Assembly (NCBI GenBank): GCA_003864495.1
Contig: ML133439.1
Location: forward strand, 158,993 to 222,992
Direction of reading: 5' to 3'
DNA: 64,000 nucleotides
Origin: Nemopilema nomurai
Taxonomy: Eukaryota > Cnidaria > Scyphozoa > Rhizostomeae > Rhizostomatidae
In this document: one piece after another, positions 34,735 through 45,606 of the stretch
How positions within the stretch are numbered: the stretch's first letter is position 1
Layout of the letters: each line of letters begins with the position of its first letter
Translations under genes and position numbers: made by a program
The notes under the pieces: model-generated
Told to the model about the DNA's origin: nothing
Databases searched by the model: none
What the model saw: the letters and a program-made list of their open reading frames with translations, nothing else

Positions 34735-34883
34735 GAAACAATCAACTCGTTCTTCTCGAATTTATTCATGTTCTCAGCGCGAGTTGGACAGGTGGGGAAG
34801 ATTGGGTATGTCACTGAATTCTCGCAATTAAGAATAAACGATAGGTGAAAATCCACCGTTCTAAGAAAACTCCATGACCCGGC
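34735..34883 (-). pseudogene. Decayed PA14 first-exon copy at the retrotransposon insertion site
   Basis: Same relic as 10930-11092. The LTR element entered about 15 bases inside the exon's 5' end; the displaced exon start and acceptor reappear at 42512-42536. Confidence 0.65.
34879..34883. repeat. Target-site duplication ccggc, left copy
   Basis: ccggc abuts the 5' LTR here and the 3' LTR at 42512-42516. The empty site is seen at 63730-63740 and about 11076-11085 as cccggctggtat. Confidence 0.85.
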
Positions 34884-35017
34884 TGTAGTAGTTATCATTA
34901 TTATTATTAACATTAATGTATGACGTCATATGCCTGCGCATATGATATTATTGTATTCTTATATATGAAGCGATCTCCCGAACAGACGTGTTTTATCTTT
35001 TGCTTACGAAGTCTACA
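34884..35017 (+). repeat. 5' LTR
   Basis: 134 bases, unusually short for an LTR, beginning tgtagtag and ending gtctaca. It contains a tatata stretch about 50 bases before its end. The following bases begin tgg at 35019, the usual start of a primer-binding site. Confidence 0.9.
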
Positions 35018-35053
35018 ATGGCGACGAGTTAAAAGGAGAAAAAGGAACGTAGG

Positions 35054-35899
35054 ATGGCAACAAATAACATAAGTCCTATGCCGGTCTTCGAACCAAAAAG
35101 TGACATTACTAACACTGGAGCTCGCTGGACAAACTGGCTGGAGAGATTCCAAACGTATTTGCTTGCTGCCGATGTCAAAGAACCGCAGAGACAACGAGCT
35201 TTGCTTTTGTATCAGGCTGGACCCGAAGTCTATAGCATTTTCAAAACGTCACCTGATACTGGAGAGGAAAAAGATTATCAAAAAGCAGTTGAGGCATTAA
35301 CTAAACACTTCGAACCAGACCGGAATCAAATATTCGAAATTTACAATTTCCGTCAGGCAACACAAAACCAAGAGGAGACTATCGATGAATTCCACACGAG
35401 ACTTCGCACACTTGCAAAACATTGCAAATTTAACGACGAGGACTTTGAAAACAAGATGCAAATCGTGTGTAATGGAAAGTCAGCTCGACTTAGGAGAAAA
35501 GCCCTCCGAGAACCAGATTACAAGCTTGCAGACATGCTGATCGATGGCAGAAAAGCGGAAATGAGCTCAGCTCAAGCATCTGGTATGGAAGAAAGTTTCC
35601 AAGAGCTGCACGTCAAAGAAATTCGTACAGAGAATACCTGTTATAAATGCGGATTCAGTTATCCACACAGAAACAAACCATGCCCAGCAAAACAGGCAGT
35701 TTGCTCTTCATGTGGCATTATTGGCCATTTTGCCAAACTCTGTCGGAAGAAACACCAAACGCCTCAGAGGAAGCCCCTCCAAAGCAAGGAGCCGCAAAAG
35801 TCAACACGAACAAAAAAAGAGTCAAATTTCGTGAAGGGAACACGCAAACAGCGAAATGCCCATGCAATTAAAAAGGATAAGGATGAATTCTCAACCTAA
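35054..35899 (+). CDS. Retrotransposon gag
   Basis: 281 residues, starting at the first ATG after the primer site. The capsid-like part has ARWTNWLERFQTYLLAADVK and the Glu-rich helix typical of Ty3/gypsy gag. Near the C-terminus is a degenerate Cys-x2-Cys knuckle and a good CCHC knuckle (CSSCGIIGHFAKLC), then a Lys/Arg-rich tail for RNA binding. It ends at TAA 35897-35899, after which the same frame stays open into the protease. Confidence 0.9.
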   Translation: MATNNISPMPVFEPKSDITNTGARWTNWLERFQTYLLAADVKEPQRQRALLLYQAGPEVYSIFKTSPDTGEEKDYQKAVEALTKHFEPDRNQIFEIYNFRQATQNQEETIDEFHTRLRTLAKHCKFNDEDFENKMQIVCNGKSARLRRKALREPDYKLADMLIDGRKAEMSSAQASGMEESFQELHVKEIRTENTCYKCGFSYPHRNKPCPAKQAVCSSCGIIGHFAKLCRKKHQTPQRKPLQSKEPQKSTRTKKESNFVKGTRKQRNAHAIKKDKDEFST

Positions 35900-36400
35900 T
35901 CTGATGCTGAATATGCCTATGCAGTGGAAGGAGAAAATAAACTTTCCACAAAAACTCAACTGAAATTGAATGACTCGTTCGATTTGACATTCCAAGTGGA
36001 CACGGGGGCAACTGTTAATATTATTGATTCCAAGACCTACGAAAGTTTGCAACATCAAATAAAGCTAGAACCAGCTAAGAAAAAAATATTCGCATATGTT
36101 TCTTCGACACCACTTACATTAAAAGGCTGTTTTAGTGGTATGATTGAGTCAAAATCATGCTACACAGTGTCGCAATTTTATGTCGTCGAAGGATCCGGGG
36201 GAAATTTACTAAGTGGAAAAACCGCCCACGAACTGATGCTAATCCACTTAGTCCACAAAGTCAACAAATCACAAACAACAGATTCAAAGAGTGGAGTGAC
36301 AACTAATCACAAAGGAGCAACTGAAAACAAAACAAACGTGCTTGCCAACACAGACAAAAATATTCAAGGACTCTTGAATAAATATCAAAATGTTTTTTAA
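35900..36400 (+). CDS. Retrotransposon aspartic protease region
   Basis: Open in the gag frame after the stop. The catalytic motif is VDTGATVNIID, with Asp-Thr-Gly as in retropepsins. The frame closes at TAA 36398-36400, immediately before the reverse-transcriptase segment, which is in the same frame. Confidence 0.85.
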   Translation, partial: SDAEYAYAVEGENKLSTKTQLKLNDSFDLTFQVDTGATVNIIDSKTYESLQHQIKLEPAKKKIFAYVSSTPLTLKGCFSGMIESKSCYTVSQFYVVEGSGGNLLSGKTAHELMLIHLVHKVNKSQTTDSKSGVTTNHKGATENKTNVLANTDKNIQGLLNKYQNVF

Positions 36401-37213
36401 GGAGAGGGAAAATTGAAAGGGCAAAAAGTCAAATTACACATAAAAGACGATGTGAATCCGATAATGCAACCGCAAAAGCGTATACCTTACCATATGGGAA
36501 GGGCAGTCACAAAGGAGCTACAAAAACTTACTGAACAGGGCATTATAGAGAAGGTTGTCGATCAGCCCACGCCCTGGGTATCACCTATCGTTTGCATTCC
36601 TAAAAAAGACGGGGGAATACGTATATGTGTAGATATGCGAGAAGCAAACAAGGCGATAAAACGAGAAAGACACATTATGCCGACCCTTAATGACTTTAAG
36701 GCTGCAGTAAATGGGGCAAAGTATTTCTCCAAAATCGATCTTAAACAGGCGTATCACCAAATTGAATTGGAGCCGGAAAGCCGTTTCATCACCACATTCT
36801 CTACGCACGAAGGACTTTACCAGTATAAAAGACTTAACTACGGTACATCCAGTGCAGCGGAAGTGTTTCCAAATATTCTGCAACGGAATTTGAGTGACAT
36901 TCAAGGTGTAAAGAATATCGCTGACGATATTATCATATTCGGAAAGGATCGAAAAGAGCATGACAGAGCGTTGGAAGCTTGTCTGAAACGCCTCTCAGAT
37001 CTAAACATCAAAGCAAAAGGAGAAAAATGCAAGTTTCTTCAAAAAGAAATCAAATTTTATGGTCTCATTTTTACAGAAAAAGGTACCAGACCTGACCCAG
37101 AGAGAGTCAAACATCTGTTAAACACTGCACCGCCACAGAATGCATCGGAAGTGCGCAGTTTTTTGGGATGGCAAACACTTGTAGCGATTACATTCCAAAT
37201 TATGCCACGTTGA
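36401..37213 (+). CDS. Retrotransposon reverse transcriptase
   Basis: It shows the Ty3/gypsy series: WVSPIVCIPKKDGGIRICVD, then FSKIDLKQAYHQIEL, and the catalytic pair in NIADDIIIFG. The frame is lost near 37170 by one missing base in a G run, so the last 15 residues of this ORF are spurious. Confidence 0.92.
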   Translation, partial: GEGKLKGQKVKLHIKDDVNPIMQPQKRIPYHMGRAVTKELQKLTEQGIIEKVVDQPTPWVSPIVCIPKKDGGIRICVDMREANKAIKRERHIMPTLNDFKAAVNGAKYFSKIDLKQAYHQIELEPESRFITTFSTHEGLYQYKRLNYGTSSAAEVFPNILQRNLSDIQGVKNIADDIIIFGKDRKEHDRALEACLKRLSDLNIKAKGEKCKFLQKEIKFYGLIFTEKGTRPDPERVKHLLNTAPPQNASEVRSFLGWQTLVAITFQIMPR

Positions 37214-38514
37214 CACAACCGCTTCGAGAGTTGACAAAGAAAAATAACCCTTTCAAATGGACCATAGTAGAACAAAGAGCATTTAACCAGTTGAAAAAGA
37301 AACTTACACAAGCACCTGTAATTGCCTACTTTGACACAGAGAAACACAGTGTGTTAATCGTAGATGGATCACAGCACGCTGTTGGTGCTATTTTAGCTCA
37401 AAGAGAGAAGGATGGGACACAGTATGAAATTGTCTCGTATGCAAGTAGAGCCCTCACTCCAGTAGAGAGCAGATATTCACAGACCGATATAGAAGGCCTT
37501 GCTTTAGTCTGGGGGATAGAACATTTTCGCGTATTTCTCCTAGGCAAAGAATTTGATGTCATCACAGACCATAAGGCCTTAGAGTCAATCTTCAATAATG
37601 ATAGATCCAAGCCACCAGCACGAATAGAGCGATGGGTTCTAAGACTTCAACCCTATAACTTTCGTGTAATATACAAAAAAGGGTCGCAAAATAAAGCTGA
37701 CTATTTGAGTAGACATCCAATCAACAAGAGTCAGTCCGAAAGTAAAGAAGAACAAATGGCCGAGGAATATGTGAAGTATATTATCGAAAACACAGTTCCA
37801 AAGACCATGACACTGGAAGAAGTAAAGGAAGCCACACGCAAAGATGAAATTTTACAGAAAGTTCGGAAAGCTATTGAATCAGGAACATGGGATACAAAGG
37901 ATCCTGAGCTTCAGCCATACAAGAGATGTGCAGAAGAACTAACAGTAAATAATACCAAAGGATGTAAGGATATTATCATGAAAGGATGTAAAATGGTGAT
38001 TCCTAGAAGCCTTCAAAATAAAGCAACAAAGCTAGGACATGCAGGACACCAGGGAATAGAAAAAACAAAAAGTTTAATCAGAGAAAAAATCTGGTTTCCA
38101 AAACTGGATGACAAAGTTCGTGAAATTGTCGAAAATTGTGTCGCATGTCAAGCAGTTGGAAATGCTAATTCACCTGAGCCAATGCAAATAACTCCAACAG
38201 TAGACATTCCATGGCATACCATAGCTATTGACTTTCATGGACCAATAACAAATACAGAGCAATATCTATTGGTAGTAACGGACCTTTATTCAAAATTCCC
38301 AGAAATCGAAATTGTGAATTCCACAACCGCAACAGCAGTAATACCAAAGCTGGACCGTATATTTGCGACACATGGCATTCCAGTAAAACTAAAGACAGAT
38401 AATGGACCTCCATTTAATGGAAATGAATTCAAGAGATTTACCGAAGCTTTAGGTATGGAGTGGAAACCAAGTACACCACTCTGGCCTCAGGAAATTCGAA
38501 TGTTGAAAGCTTAA
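37168..38514 (+). CDS. Retrotransposon RNase H and integrase, N-terminal part
   Basis: RNase H is marked by VLIVDGSQHAVGAILAQ, the SYASRALTPVESRYS region and ITDHKALESI. Integrase follows, with the HHCC zinc finger (HAGHQG and CVACQ) and two catalytic aspartates in AIDFHGPI and KTDNGPPFNG. The catalytic glutamate region is frame-shifted by one base near 38485, and the coding sequence is then cut by the nested transposon at 38511-38514. Confidence 0.92.
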   Translation: MANTCSDYIPNYATLTQPLRELTKKNNPFKWTIVEQRAFNQLKKKLTQAPVIAYFDTEKHSVLIVDGSQHAVGAILAQREKDGTQYEIVSYASRALTPVESRYSQTDIEGLALVWGIEHFRVFLLGKEFDVITDHKALESIFNNDRSKPPARIERWVLRLQPYNFRVIYKKGSQNKADYLSRHPINKSQSESKEEQMAEEYVKYIIENTVPKTMTLEEVKEATRKDEILQKVRKAIESGTWDTKDPELQPYKRCAEELTVNNTKGCKDIIMKGCKMVIPRSLQNKATKLGHAGHQGIEKTKSLIREKIWFPKLDDKVREIVENCVACQAVGNANSPEPMQITPTVDIPWHTIAIDFHGPITNTEQYLLVVTDLYSKFPEIEIVNSTTATAVIPKLDRIFATHGIPVKLKTDNGPPFNGNEFKRFTEALGMEWKPSTPLWPQEIRMLKA

Positions 38515-38777
38515 AGAGAAAATGAAACCAAATTTTTTATTTTAAATTCTGAATCCCCGTAATGAATTACCTTATAACCCAGAATTTCAATGTGTTTAGA
38601 GAAATTTTGGCTAAACTACGAGGGCAATACTGACTTCAATTTTTCAATCAAAAAGTGGCACCGGTGCGCCCTGTTTAACTAGCCTCGTTTTGAATGTTGT
38701 GACGTAAAGTTATGGACACGCGCAGCGTTTCGTAATATTTACATCCCGTTTCTACGTACTGAAACTTTAGATTAGCT

Positions 38778-39187
38778 ATGGAGCCAGGTAACAAAACCAA
38801 GGTTCGTGGTGGTCTACGATGTGTTGTACACACTCTAGACAATAAAAAGCTGTTGTAATGACAATTATACCAAGGGTTTAAACACCCATCGCTTTCCAAA
38901 GGACCCTACTGTACGCCGGCAGTGAACTAAATTTGTTAGAAAGCGTAGGCCAAATTTTGACCAAAGCTACTTTTCAAACCCCATCCTTTGCTCAGATCAT
39001 TTTGAACCAGGTTGCTATACAAGGAGCGTAGCTAGTCTACTAGAGGGGGACGACGTTTCACAAACAAAAAAGTTTTTACAACGAGATGCTGTTCTGGCAT
39101 TATACGTTCTGGCATTATACGTTCTGGCATTATACCAGAAATGAAGGAAATTCAACCTCTCAGTCTAAACGGGAAAAAAGAAAGGTA
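38778..39187 (+). pseudogene. THAP domain relic
   Basis: The frame from about 38838 reads NTHRFPKDPTVRRQ, then a TGA where THAP domains have tryptophan, then TKFVRKRRPNF and LCSDHFEPGCY. His-Arg-Phe-Pro and Cys-Ser-Asp-His-Phe are hallmark THAP motifs. Upstream residues (GGLRCVVH) are in another frame. A 15-base unit is repeated three times at 39091-39135, and a GTAAG donor follows. Confidence 0.7.
39091..39135 (+). repeat. Three copies of a 15-base repeat
   Basis: gttctggcattatac is repeated three times without change. It lies inside the THAP frame and adds a five-residue unit each time. Confidence 0.95.
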
Positions 39188-39879
39188 AGATTTAATTTTT
39201 TTGCCTACTTCATTTTCAATATATTCCTTTAATTAATGTGTAAATAGAGCAAAATGTACGATAGATAAAATGACAAGGTTAACTACAATATATAAACGTG
39301 GAGCTCCTGTTTAAATCTTCCCCCTCAAAATAAGTAGATTGGGTACAACAGAATAAAAGTAAACACAACTCGCTACTTTTTGTCTATTTAAACAAAACAA
39401 TTGGTTTTATCAAAATCTCAACGTGATAAAAGTTTTCATAACAAACAATTGGTGTTTATTGTGACATATTTTTTAGAATGTTGGCATTGCAATTAAAAAA
39501 CAACATTTTGTATCTTCTACAAAGTCGAGCCCTTCCAATTTGAAGGTTTACAAAATACATATATGCATATAGAACATTTATCAAATTGTATAGATTCACC
39601 CAGGGCGCAGCCAAAAGGATTAGTTCTTGCTGACAAAAAGGGTGTATCTCACTCATTAAGGGTGTGGTCAAAAGATAAATACTCTCATATAAAGGCTGCT
39701 TTTATGTGTTTCTGTTTCAAATGTTAGTATGTTATAATTGTTGCAAAAAAGTTACAGGTAGAGTATCCAGCAAGTTTCCTGGCAAAAATAACCAATGTAG
39801 GGGGGTACCACACCTACCAAACCCCCTTTGGTGATGCCCCTGGATCCATAAATGTAGTGGCCCAAATTCACATTCTGTT

Positions 39880-40459
39880 TTTCAGGTGTAAGAGATACAA
39901 TACAATGTGGCTTCTGTTGCGGATACACAAATGGAACTATTTCAAGAGCAATTATTCAACGAAGCAACATCTTCTAAAACTGATAAATGGCAGACAGTCT
40001 TTACAGAAACCAGCATGGAAGCAACTTCATTTCCAGATGTGTCAAGTTTAGCCTGTCAAGATTGCAAGGTGAAAACCTTGAGATTGAAAAACTTGAGTGA
40101 ATCACCAAAATCTGAAAATAATTAGACAGAAAAGGAAATTAACAAGTCAAAATAATGTAAGTTCGCTTTGCACAATAACATTTGCTGATATGCCAAATTT
40201 AAATTCCATTTCATTTCCATATAAATTACTTTTTGTAACCCTATTCTCATTTATGCTTTGTTTGTAGGCAATCAATTATCTAAAATGTAAAATAAAGAAA
40301 TTCAGCGAGTCAAAACAAGGACAGCCAACTAAGCCCAGGAAAAACATGGAAGTTGAAGAGGAAGACAGTGATTCTGATTCCTACAAAAGTTTCGCTGAAA
40401 ATGATGAGGAGTGGAATCCAGAAAGAGATGAGGATGAATTCGAAGACAGAGAAGAATAA
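39880..40459 (+). pseudogene. Further exons of the THAP gene (acidic, no catalytic domain)
   Basis: After a cag acceptor at about 39886, a frame encodes MELFQEQLFNEATSSKTDKW and SFPDVSSLACQDCKVKTLRL and ends at 40125. A second stretch encodes MEVEEEDSDSDSYKSFAEND and closes at 40459. No transposase motif is visible. I infer a linked gene only from position and strand. Confidence 0.35.
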
Positions 40460-40792
40460 TTTGTAAATGAGGGAGAAATAGAATGTGTGAAAATTATGAC
40501 TATGAAAGAGTAACCAATGAAACAAGAGGAAACATTAGGTAAAACTATCATGATGACATCATTGCATAATTATATGATAGAAAAGGTATGAACAAGTCAC
40601 ATAATAGGTAATATTATCCACCAAACTGTAATACTTAAATACTGTAATACTGGGGAGATTTGACAACTTGTTGAACTTGTAAACAAAAGAAAATCCATGG
40701 TAGAAATGATTACAGCTCTCAAGTATCTGATTAAGATAAAACTGCCAAAACTATTTCCTTTTAAAACTATCAATCATATACATGACTTGCTT

Positions 40793-41420
40793 CATTAAAT
40801 AAGATAATTTGTTTTGTTACTTACTCGTGTAGGCTTGCCTTCCTGTGATACTCCCCTGTCTGTCCCTTCGCAGTGGGCCAACATTCCGAAACACAGTTGT
40901 ATTTGACATGGCAATGAAATCTTCATGTTGTGCAATACATATTTGTTTAATGCTTTCGTCCAATACAAGTTAACCCAGTGCAGCATCTGCACTCCAAAGC
41001 ACCAACAAGATGATAATTTTCATATTTTCAACATCTACACCTGCAAAAAAAGCCATAATGCCATAGTCATAATCAATTAAGTTTACGATGGTGCGATCCT
41101 TCGGGCCTGGCCTAGGCACTGTACATGACGCTTGCTAATTTCGGTTGATACCTACAGTATTTAGACATCATTTAAACTAAAGATAACGAGTTTTAAACAT
41201 ATATGCGACATTTATGGAATAAACTTACCATGAACTAACTTCTGTTTTTTGTTCGTATCGCTCTCGCAAAATTGCCGGGGTTAGGCCGTCGTGACCTAGG
41301 TTATCCTCGTCGCTACTTGATTCCGTGTCTGCCGAATTGGTATGGCCTGGCAGGAACACAGTAAACAGCAACTGTCCCCTCTTCTTCTTCGGAAACTCCT
41401 AAGCTAGTGTCACTTTCGTC
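40793..41420 (-). pseudogene. P2X7 C-terminal-domain-like gene relic
   Basis: On the minus strand 41231-41420 encodes SADTESSSDEDNLGHDGLTP and ILRERYEQKTEVSSW, an acidic lead as in proteins carrying the P2X7 C-terminal fold. 40793-41040 follows with a tttttttgcag acceptor, a Cys-rich ECRCC stretch, and ICIAQHEDFIAMSNTTVFRN, which resembles the Cys-Ile-x-x-His-x-x-Phe core of that domain. Stops and frame changes between them mark it as decayed. Confidence 0.45.
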
Positions 41421-41711
41421 CAATATGGTGAGAATTGAAATTCAAAAACTAAACATGCGATCGCCAACTCTGCCAGAAAATTTGTTGTCCTCGAACATGC
41501 GCGCCTCGTGTCCATAACTTTACGTCACAGCTCGCTAGTGTCTAGTCCCCCTTCGCCATTTTTTGGTTGAAAAATTATTGTCAGTTTAGCGGTGTTTAAG
41601 TTTGTTTTTAATAGTCTTCTTGCTTGAAATAGCTAATGCGAACTATTTTTCCTACACAATTGTGGGTGGAGAAATCGATTAAACGCATAAAAAAATGGTT
41701 TCATTTCCTCT

Positions 41712-42320
41712 TTAATGAAACCAATCGGTAAAGTGTTACAGACAGCAAAATTAGAAGGAAAGAACTGGAAACAAGAACTCCAAAGATTCCTACTAACATA
41801 CCGAACAACTCCGCATGTAACAACGAAAGTACCTCCATGTGAACTGTTGTTCAATAGATCAATTCGAGGACAACTACCTGAATTGCCAAGAAGGAAGGTA
41901 CTTAATAAGCATAAACAAGCAAAGGAAAACATCGAGAAAAAGAAAGTTAAAAACAAAGAATATTATGACAAGAAACATAATACGAAAGAGTCAGAGATAA
42001 ATGAGGGAGATACCGTTATTTGTCTACAAAAGAGGACAAATAAGCTAGTACCAAAGTTCAGCCCAGAAAGATTCATTGTACAAGAACGAAAAGGAACAAA
42101 GATAGTCGCGAAAAACCAACGACATATCATAACAAGAAATGTCTCACATTTCAAGAGAGTTCCAGCAACGGACAGCTACGACAATGAAGATGAAGATATT
42201 AGTGACAGTGAAAGCAAGAAGGAAAAGAAGGAACAAGAAAAGATTGAAGTCGATGACAGACCAAGGAGATCGAAAAGATCAAAGATTCCAGTAACGAGAT
42301 TTGGATTTATGCAAATGTGA
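41712..42320 (+). CDS. Retrotransposon integrase, C-terminal part
   Basis: Continues the integrase to the right of the nested element. It includes FLLTYRTTPHVTTKVPPCEL, typical of gypsy integrases, a chromatin-binding-like module (EGDTVICLQKRTNK), and a basic/acidic tail ending at TGA 42318-42320. The first ATG in the ORF is not a real start. Confidence 0.88.
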   Translation, partial: LMKPIGKVLQTAKLEGKNWKQELQRFLLTYRTTPHVTTKVPPCELLFNRSIRGQLPELPRRKVLNKHKQAKENIEKKKVKNKEYYDKKHNTKESEINEGDTVICLQKRTNKLVPKFSPERFIVQERKGTKIVAKNQRHIITRNVSHFKRVPATDSYDNEDEDISDSESKKEKKEQEKIEVDDRPRRSKRSKIPVTRFGFMQM

Positions 42321-42377
42321 ACAGCTCAGAACATTGAGAACTATAAACATGGACGTGTCGAAGAAAAAGGGGAGCAA

Positions 42378-42511
42378 TGTAGTAGTTATCATTATTATTA
42401 TTAACATTAATGTATGACGTCATATGCCTGCGCATATGATATTATTGTATTCTTATATATGAAGCGATCTCCCGAACAGACGTGTTTTATCTTTTGCTTA
42501 CGATGTCTACA
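42378..42511 (+). repeat. 3' LTR
   Basis: Same length as the 5' LTR, with one difference near the end (cgatg versus cgaag). It is preceded by the purine tract aagaaaaaggggagcaa (42361-42377), the likely second-strand primer. Confidence 0.9.
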
Positions 42512-42516
42512 CCGGC

Positions 42517-45500
42517 TGGTATAAATCTGAAAAGAGGTTAATCGGTGTTAAGTGAGCGTGCTATAGCTGTAAAATTGTATTGATCAGACGTCTTATCAAA
42601 CTTACTTTTGAGATGGGACACATATTTTGAAAATGTGCCATTAGTACATGCTGGTCTAGATTGTACATCGCCTTTAGAAGGGGGATGGGCAAAAGGTGCC
42701 ATTAAAAGGAGATGGAGACAGATTTAATGACAATGTGCAATTTAGAAAGAGAATACTTGCCACTTATGGGGCTCAGGTGGGGGTGATTGGGTATGTCACT
42801 GAATTCTCGCAATTAAGAATGAACGAGAGGTGAAAATAGAATGATGCAGAGCAACCGGAATGTGTTATAATTGAGAAGGCAACAGCAGGAATCAGGAGGG
42901 TAGGCATTGTTTTTCAGGGGCTGCCAATCTACCATTTGAGGTTGGTGCAGAATCTTGAAGCAAAGAAAACGTCATCAAAAGTCACAACATCATGGGCATG
43001 GTTTTATGTGCTCGTTGGAACATTTATAGATCTAGCACGGCAACTCTGGAAACCGAAAAATTGTTTAGCTAGCATACCTAGGTGCGATAGTCATGAATTA
43101 ATGACAATGTGCAATTTAGAAAGGGAAGACTTGCCACTCATAATCTGTTTCTATGGCTACTGTGTTTGGTTTGGATTTGCATGGCCTCCACCTGCTACAT
43201 ACGGGTATTTTCTGCCTTTTGGAGAGTGCTGGTGGGTCAACCTTGTCCCATTCAAAAGAGGATATTGTCGCTCAATTTCTGCCATCTTTAAATTGATCAA
43301 ACCTTTGATTTTAGAGAGCCTCAACCAAAATTTAAACATAATTCATCTGAGAGATCTTTAGGGCTTGGAAATGTATCTCATCACATTTGCATGTGATTTT
43401 CAAGATAACTTGCATGGAGTGATTCGGCGACTAATTTTCGTCTATAATTTCACTAACCCTGCTTCAGTTTCGATTCAACCTTTTCTCTTGCCATTGAGGA
43501 AATCCAATGTTCTGGATGTAAAAGGAGAATAGTCCAAAAGAACATTTTTGGTAAAGTCTCTTGTACGAACAAGTGCTTTGTCGTACAAAATTTCACGATA
43601 GCTAGAAAAAGTGGAATCATCTTTTGCCTGCTAAAAGTATATTTTTCGTTCGATAATTCTCGGAGTATTCGATCGTAGGATAGTGATCAAGAGATGATAC
43701 GATAAATAGCCAGTCGTAGTGTATTGTCCGCTATAGTCACTGATACGCTCTTCTAATGCTAAATCGTCCCCCTTTACCGCTTTTGATCAGCAACTGGCTC
43801 TGTATTTTGTCAGCTTTTGGTTATTTTCTGACGTTTGCAAACACTGTCGGGTTTAAAATGTACTTGAATAAAAAATTATTTCGCTATATTAGCTATTGTG
43901 GCGCCTCCTTTATCTTTATTTTGTTAGGTAAGCGAGGCATCTAATTGCAAATATAGGGAGTTCACGGGTGTTCCGCTATTATGCAATGCAGAAGGACAAT
44001 ATCTATCAATTTCTCTATCAATAAAAGGCCAAAAAAGGATAAATGGTACAATTGTCCATAAGAACGAAGTAGAAAATAAGATTATAACTTTAAACTGTTT
44101 GCGCATAAAGGTATTCAAGCTTTAGAAATAGAGCAAATCTTCTTACCTTTGTGCGATTTTCAAATTTCCAGAAACAACCTCTTTAAAAGCTCTCTTTAAA
44201 GTATCGTTTGGTTTGAAATGCTCTACAAAAGCGGCTTCGTCGAATCACTATAGAACAGTTGTCCAATAAGTGTTTATCGCTTCAAATGCTGATTTGGAAT
44301 AACCTCAAAGTTTACATGGAGGCTTAGGTCGGCAGGCAACTGTATGAATATATTTTTATGGTAGCAATTACAAGCAATTAAACCCGAAACCAATACAGGT
44401 GTCCACATCTTGACGTGAAAACAATTTTCTGTTCATGTTTATTACGCATGGGCGCTCTGAGAAACATGAGCTATTGAAAATAACACATAATTTCTACTTA
44501 TGATTTGACAAAAACAAACACCATCACTCTAAAGAAATCTGAACCAAAAAGCAATGGGACTCAACAGCCTATTCTATGTCAATATCTCATTCTACTTTTT
44601 TTCCAGTTTGAACTAAATTGAGAAACCAAGAAAGGTTCATGAATATACTGATGAAGGAAATCCAATAACCTATGTTAAACGTTAATTCTTCCACTACTCT
44701 TCTCGCAGTTTTAACGCTATTTGGATGAAATGTTTTCTAACGCCTAGGACGATGCAAAGGACACCCACCTGTGATTTATCAATGCGCATTCATTCAAAAA
44801 TGTGTCTTAAACCGAACAATAGCTCAAAGCAACTAACTATTAACTAAAGGCCTTTCGACGCATCTATGATGAGCGAATGATAGGCAGCACCATTTCTCCA
44901 GACCCACTTGCTCCAATAAAATTGGGTGCAGGCAACAAATATCAAGACGTTGCCCAGAAGCAATTTTCAACATATAATGCTAGAGACGAATAAATCCAGT
45001 TCAAATCTATTCTGCTTCCTGAAAGGTACCAGAAATTCGCTTCAGTTTGTCCGGAACGTCTCAGACAAGAGGGTGGGTGACCTTGGCACTATATTATGAC
45101 AAGAAATGCTAAATGGATGCGACCAATGTCTTCTAAAGTGTCTTGTAGCTAAATTACAATACGTAACTGTGGCTAAGACCTTGGTGTGCAGCTGAACCTT
45201 AACCTAACTTAGAATTAATTCTGATTTTTAAAGATCGTAGAAAGCTACAGATTGGCTGAGGAATGTAGCAAGGCAAGAATGCTGTCTAGGCTTAGATTCG
45301 TCAAGAAATGTATAGTGCTCTTTATTAGCGCATGATTCAACATACAGTGGAATCTTGAAAGCGAAATATGAGACTGTTGGGAACCAACGTAAAACATCTA
45401 GAGGGTGTAATGGGAGATGGATCAGATGGTTAGATTGCAATAGCAGACTGACATTAGCAAATAGCTTCTTTTTAAGTGCAGTACTAAGACTTTTTCTTTA

Positions 45501-45606
45501 ATAAAGAACTTTTCTATAATGCAACATCGCGGAAGAAGTTTTTACAAATGCAATATCAAGAAACATAGCTTTTTGTCACCATAAACTGTCATGGTCCCTA
45601 CAGGTA
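42517..45606. other. Intergenic DNA between gene 1 and the retrotransposon
   Basis: A scrambled counterpart of 10,930-13,930, with short pieces rearranged or repeated (for example the fragment at about 43,100 repeats that at 42,720). No supported gene except the doubtful signal exon at 43858. Confidence 0.6.
43858..43927 (+). CDS. Possible plus-strand signal-peptide exon, second copy
   Basis: MYLNKKLFRYISYCGASFIF with the same donor as 12387-12447. The ATG used there is ATA here, but an in-frame ATG nine bases further upstream of it keeps the frame open. Confidence 0.3.

Larger units (their letters stand above)
38515..41711. mobile_element. Kolobok-like DNA transposon nested in the integrase gene
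   Basis: The 3197-base insert is flanked by TTAA on both sides (38511-38514 and 41712-41715). Its ends are inverted repeats: agagaaaatgaaacca at the left and the complement of agaggaaatgaaacca at the right (15 of 16 match). TTAA duplications with ends beginning TTAAAG, plus a THAP segment, are features of the Kolobok superfamily. PiggyBac also uses TTAA but has different ends. Removing the insert together with one TTAA leaves the integrase spacing as expected for the family. No intact transposase is visible. Confidence 0.7.
34884..42511 (+). mobile_element. Ty3/gypsy-type LTR retrotransposon, interrupted
   Basis: Two 134-base LTRs (TGTAG to CTACA) flank gag, protease, reverse transcriptase, RNase H and integrase in that order, the Ty3/gypsy order. 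The LTRs differ at one base, so insertion is recent. The element lies at the start of a decayed PA14 exon copy. As read it has two in-frame stops (35897, 36398), two single-base frameshifts (near 37170 and 38485) and a nested DNA transposon in the integrase region, so it is not autonomous in this form. Confidence 0.93.

Noticed and set aside
36581..36961. 126-residue minus-strand ORF within the reverse transcriptase
   Set aside because: It lies wholly antisense to conserved reverse-transcriptase motifs; no independent support.
38515..41711. PiggyBac assignment for the TTAA-flanked element
   Set aside because: The ends do not begin with the CCY-type repeat of piggyBac, and no DDD transposase is visible; THAP content and TTAAAG ends fit Kolobok better.
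45228..45440. Minus-strand ORF downstream of the gene 1 stop, with a related ORF near 13,560-13,790
   Set aside because: The two copies differ mostly by residue-changing substitutions and one has a stop, so it is more likely 3' flank than an exon.
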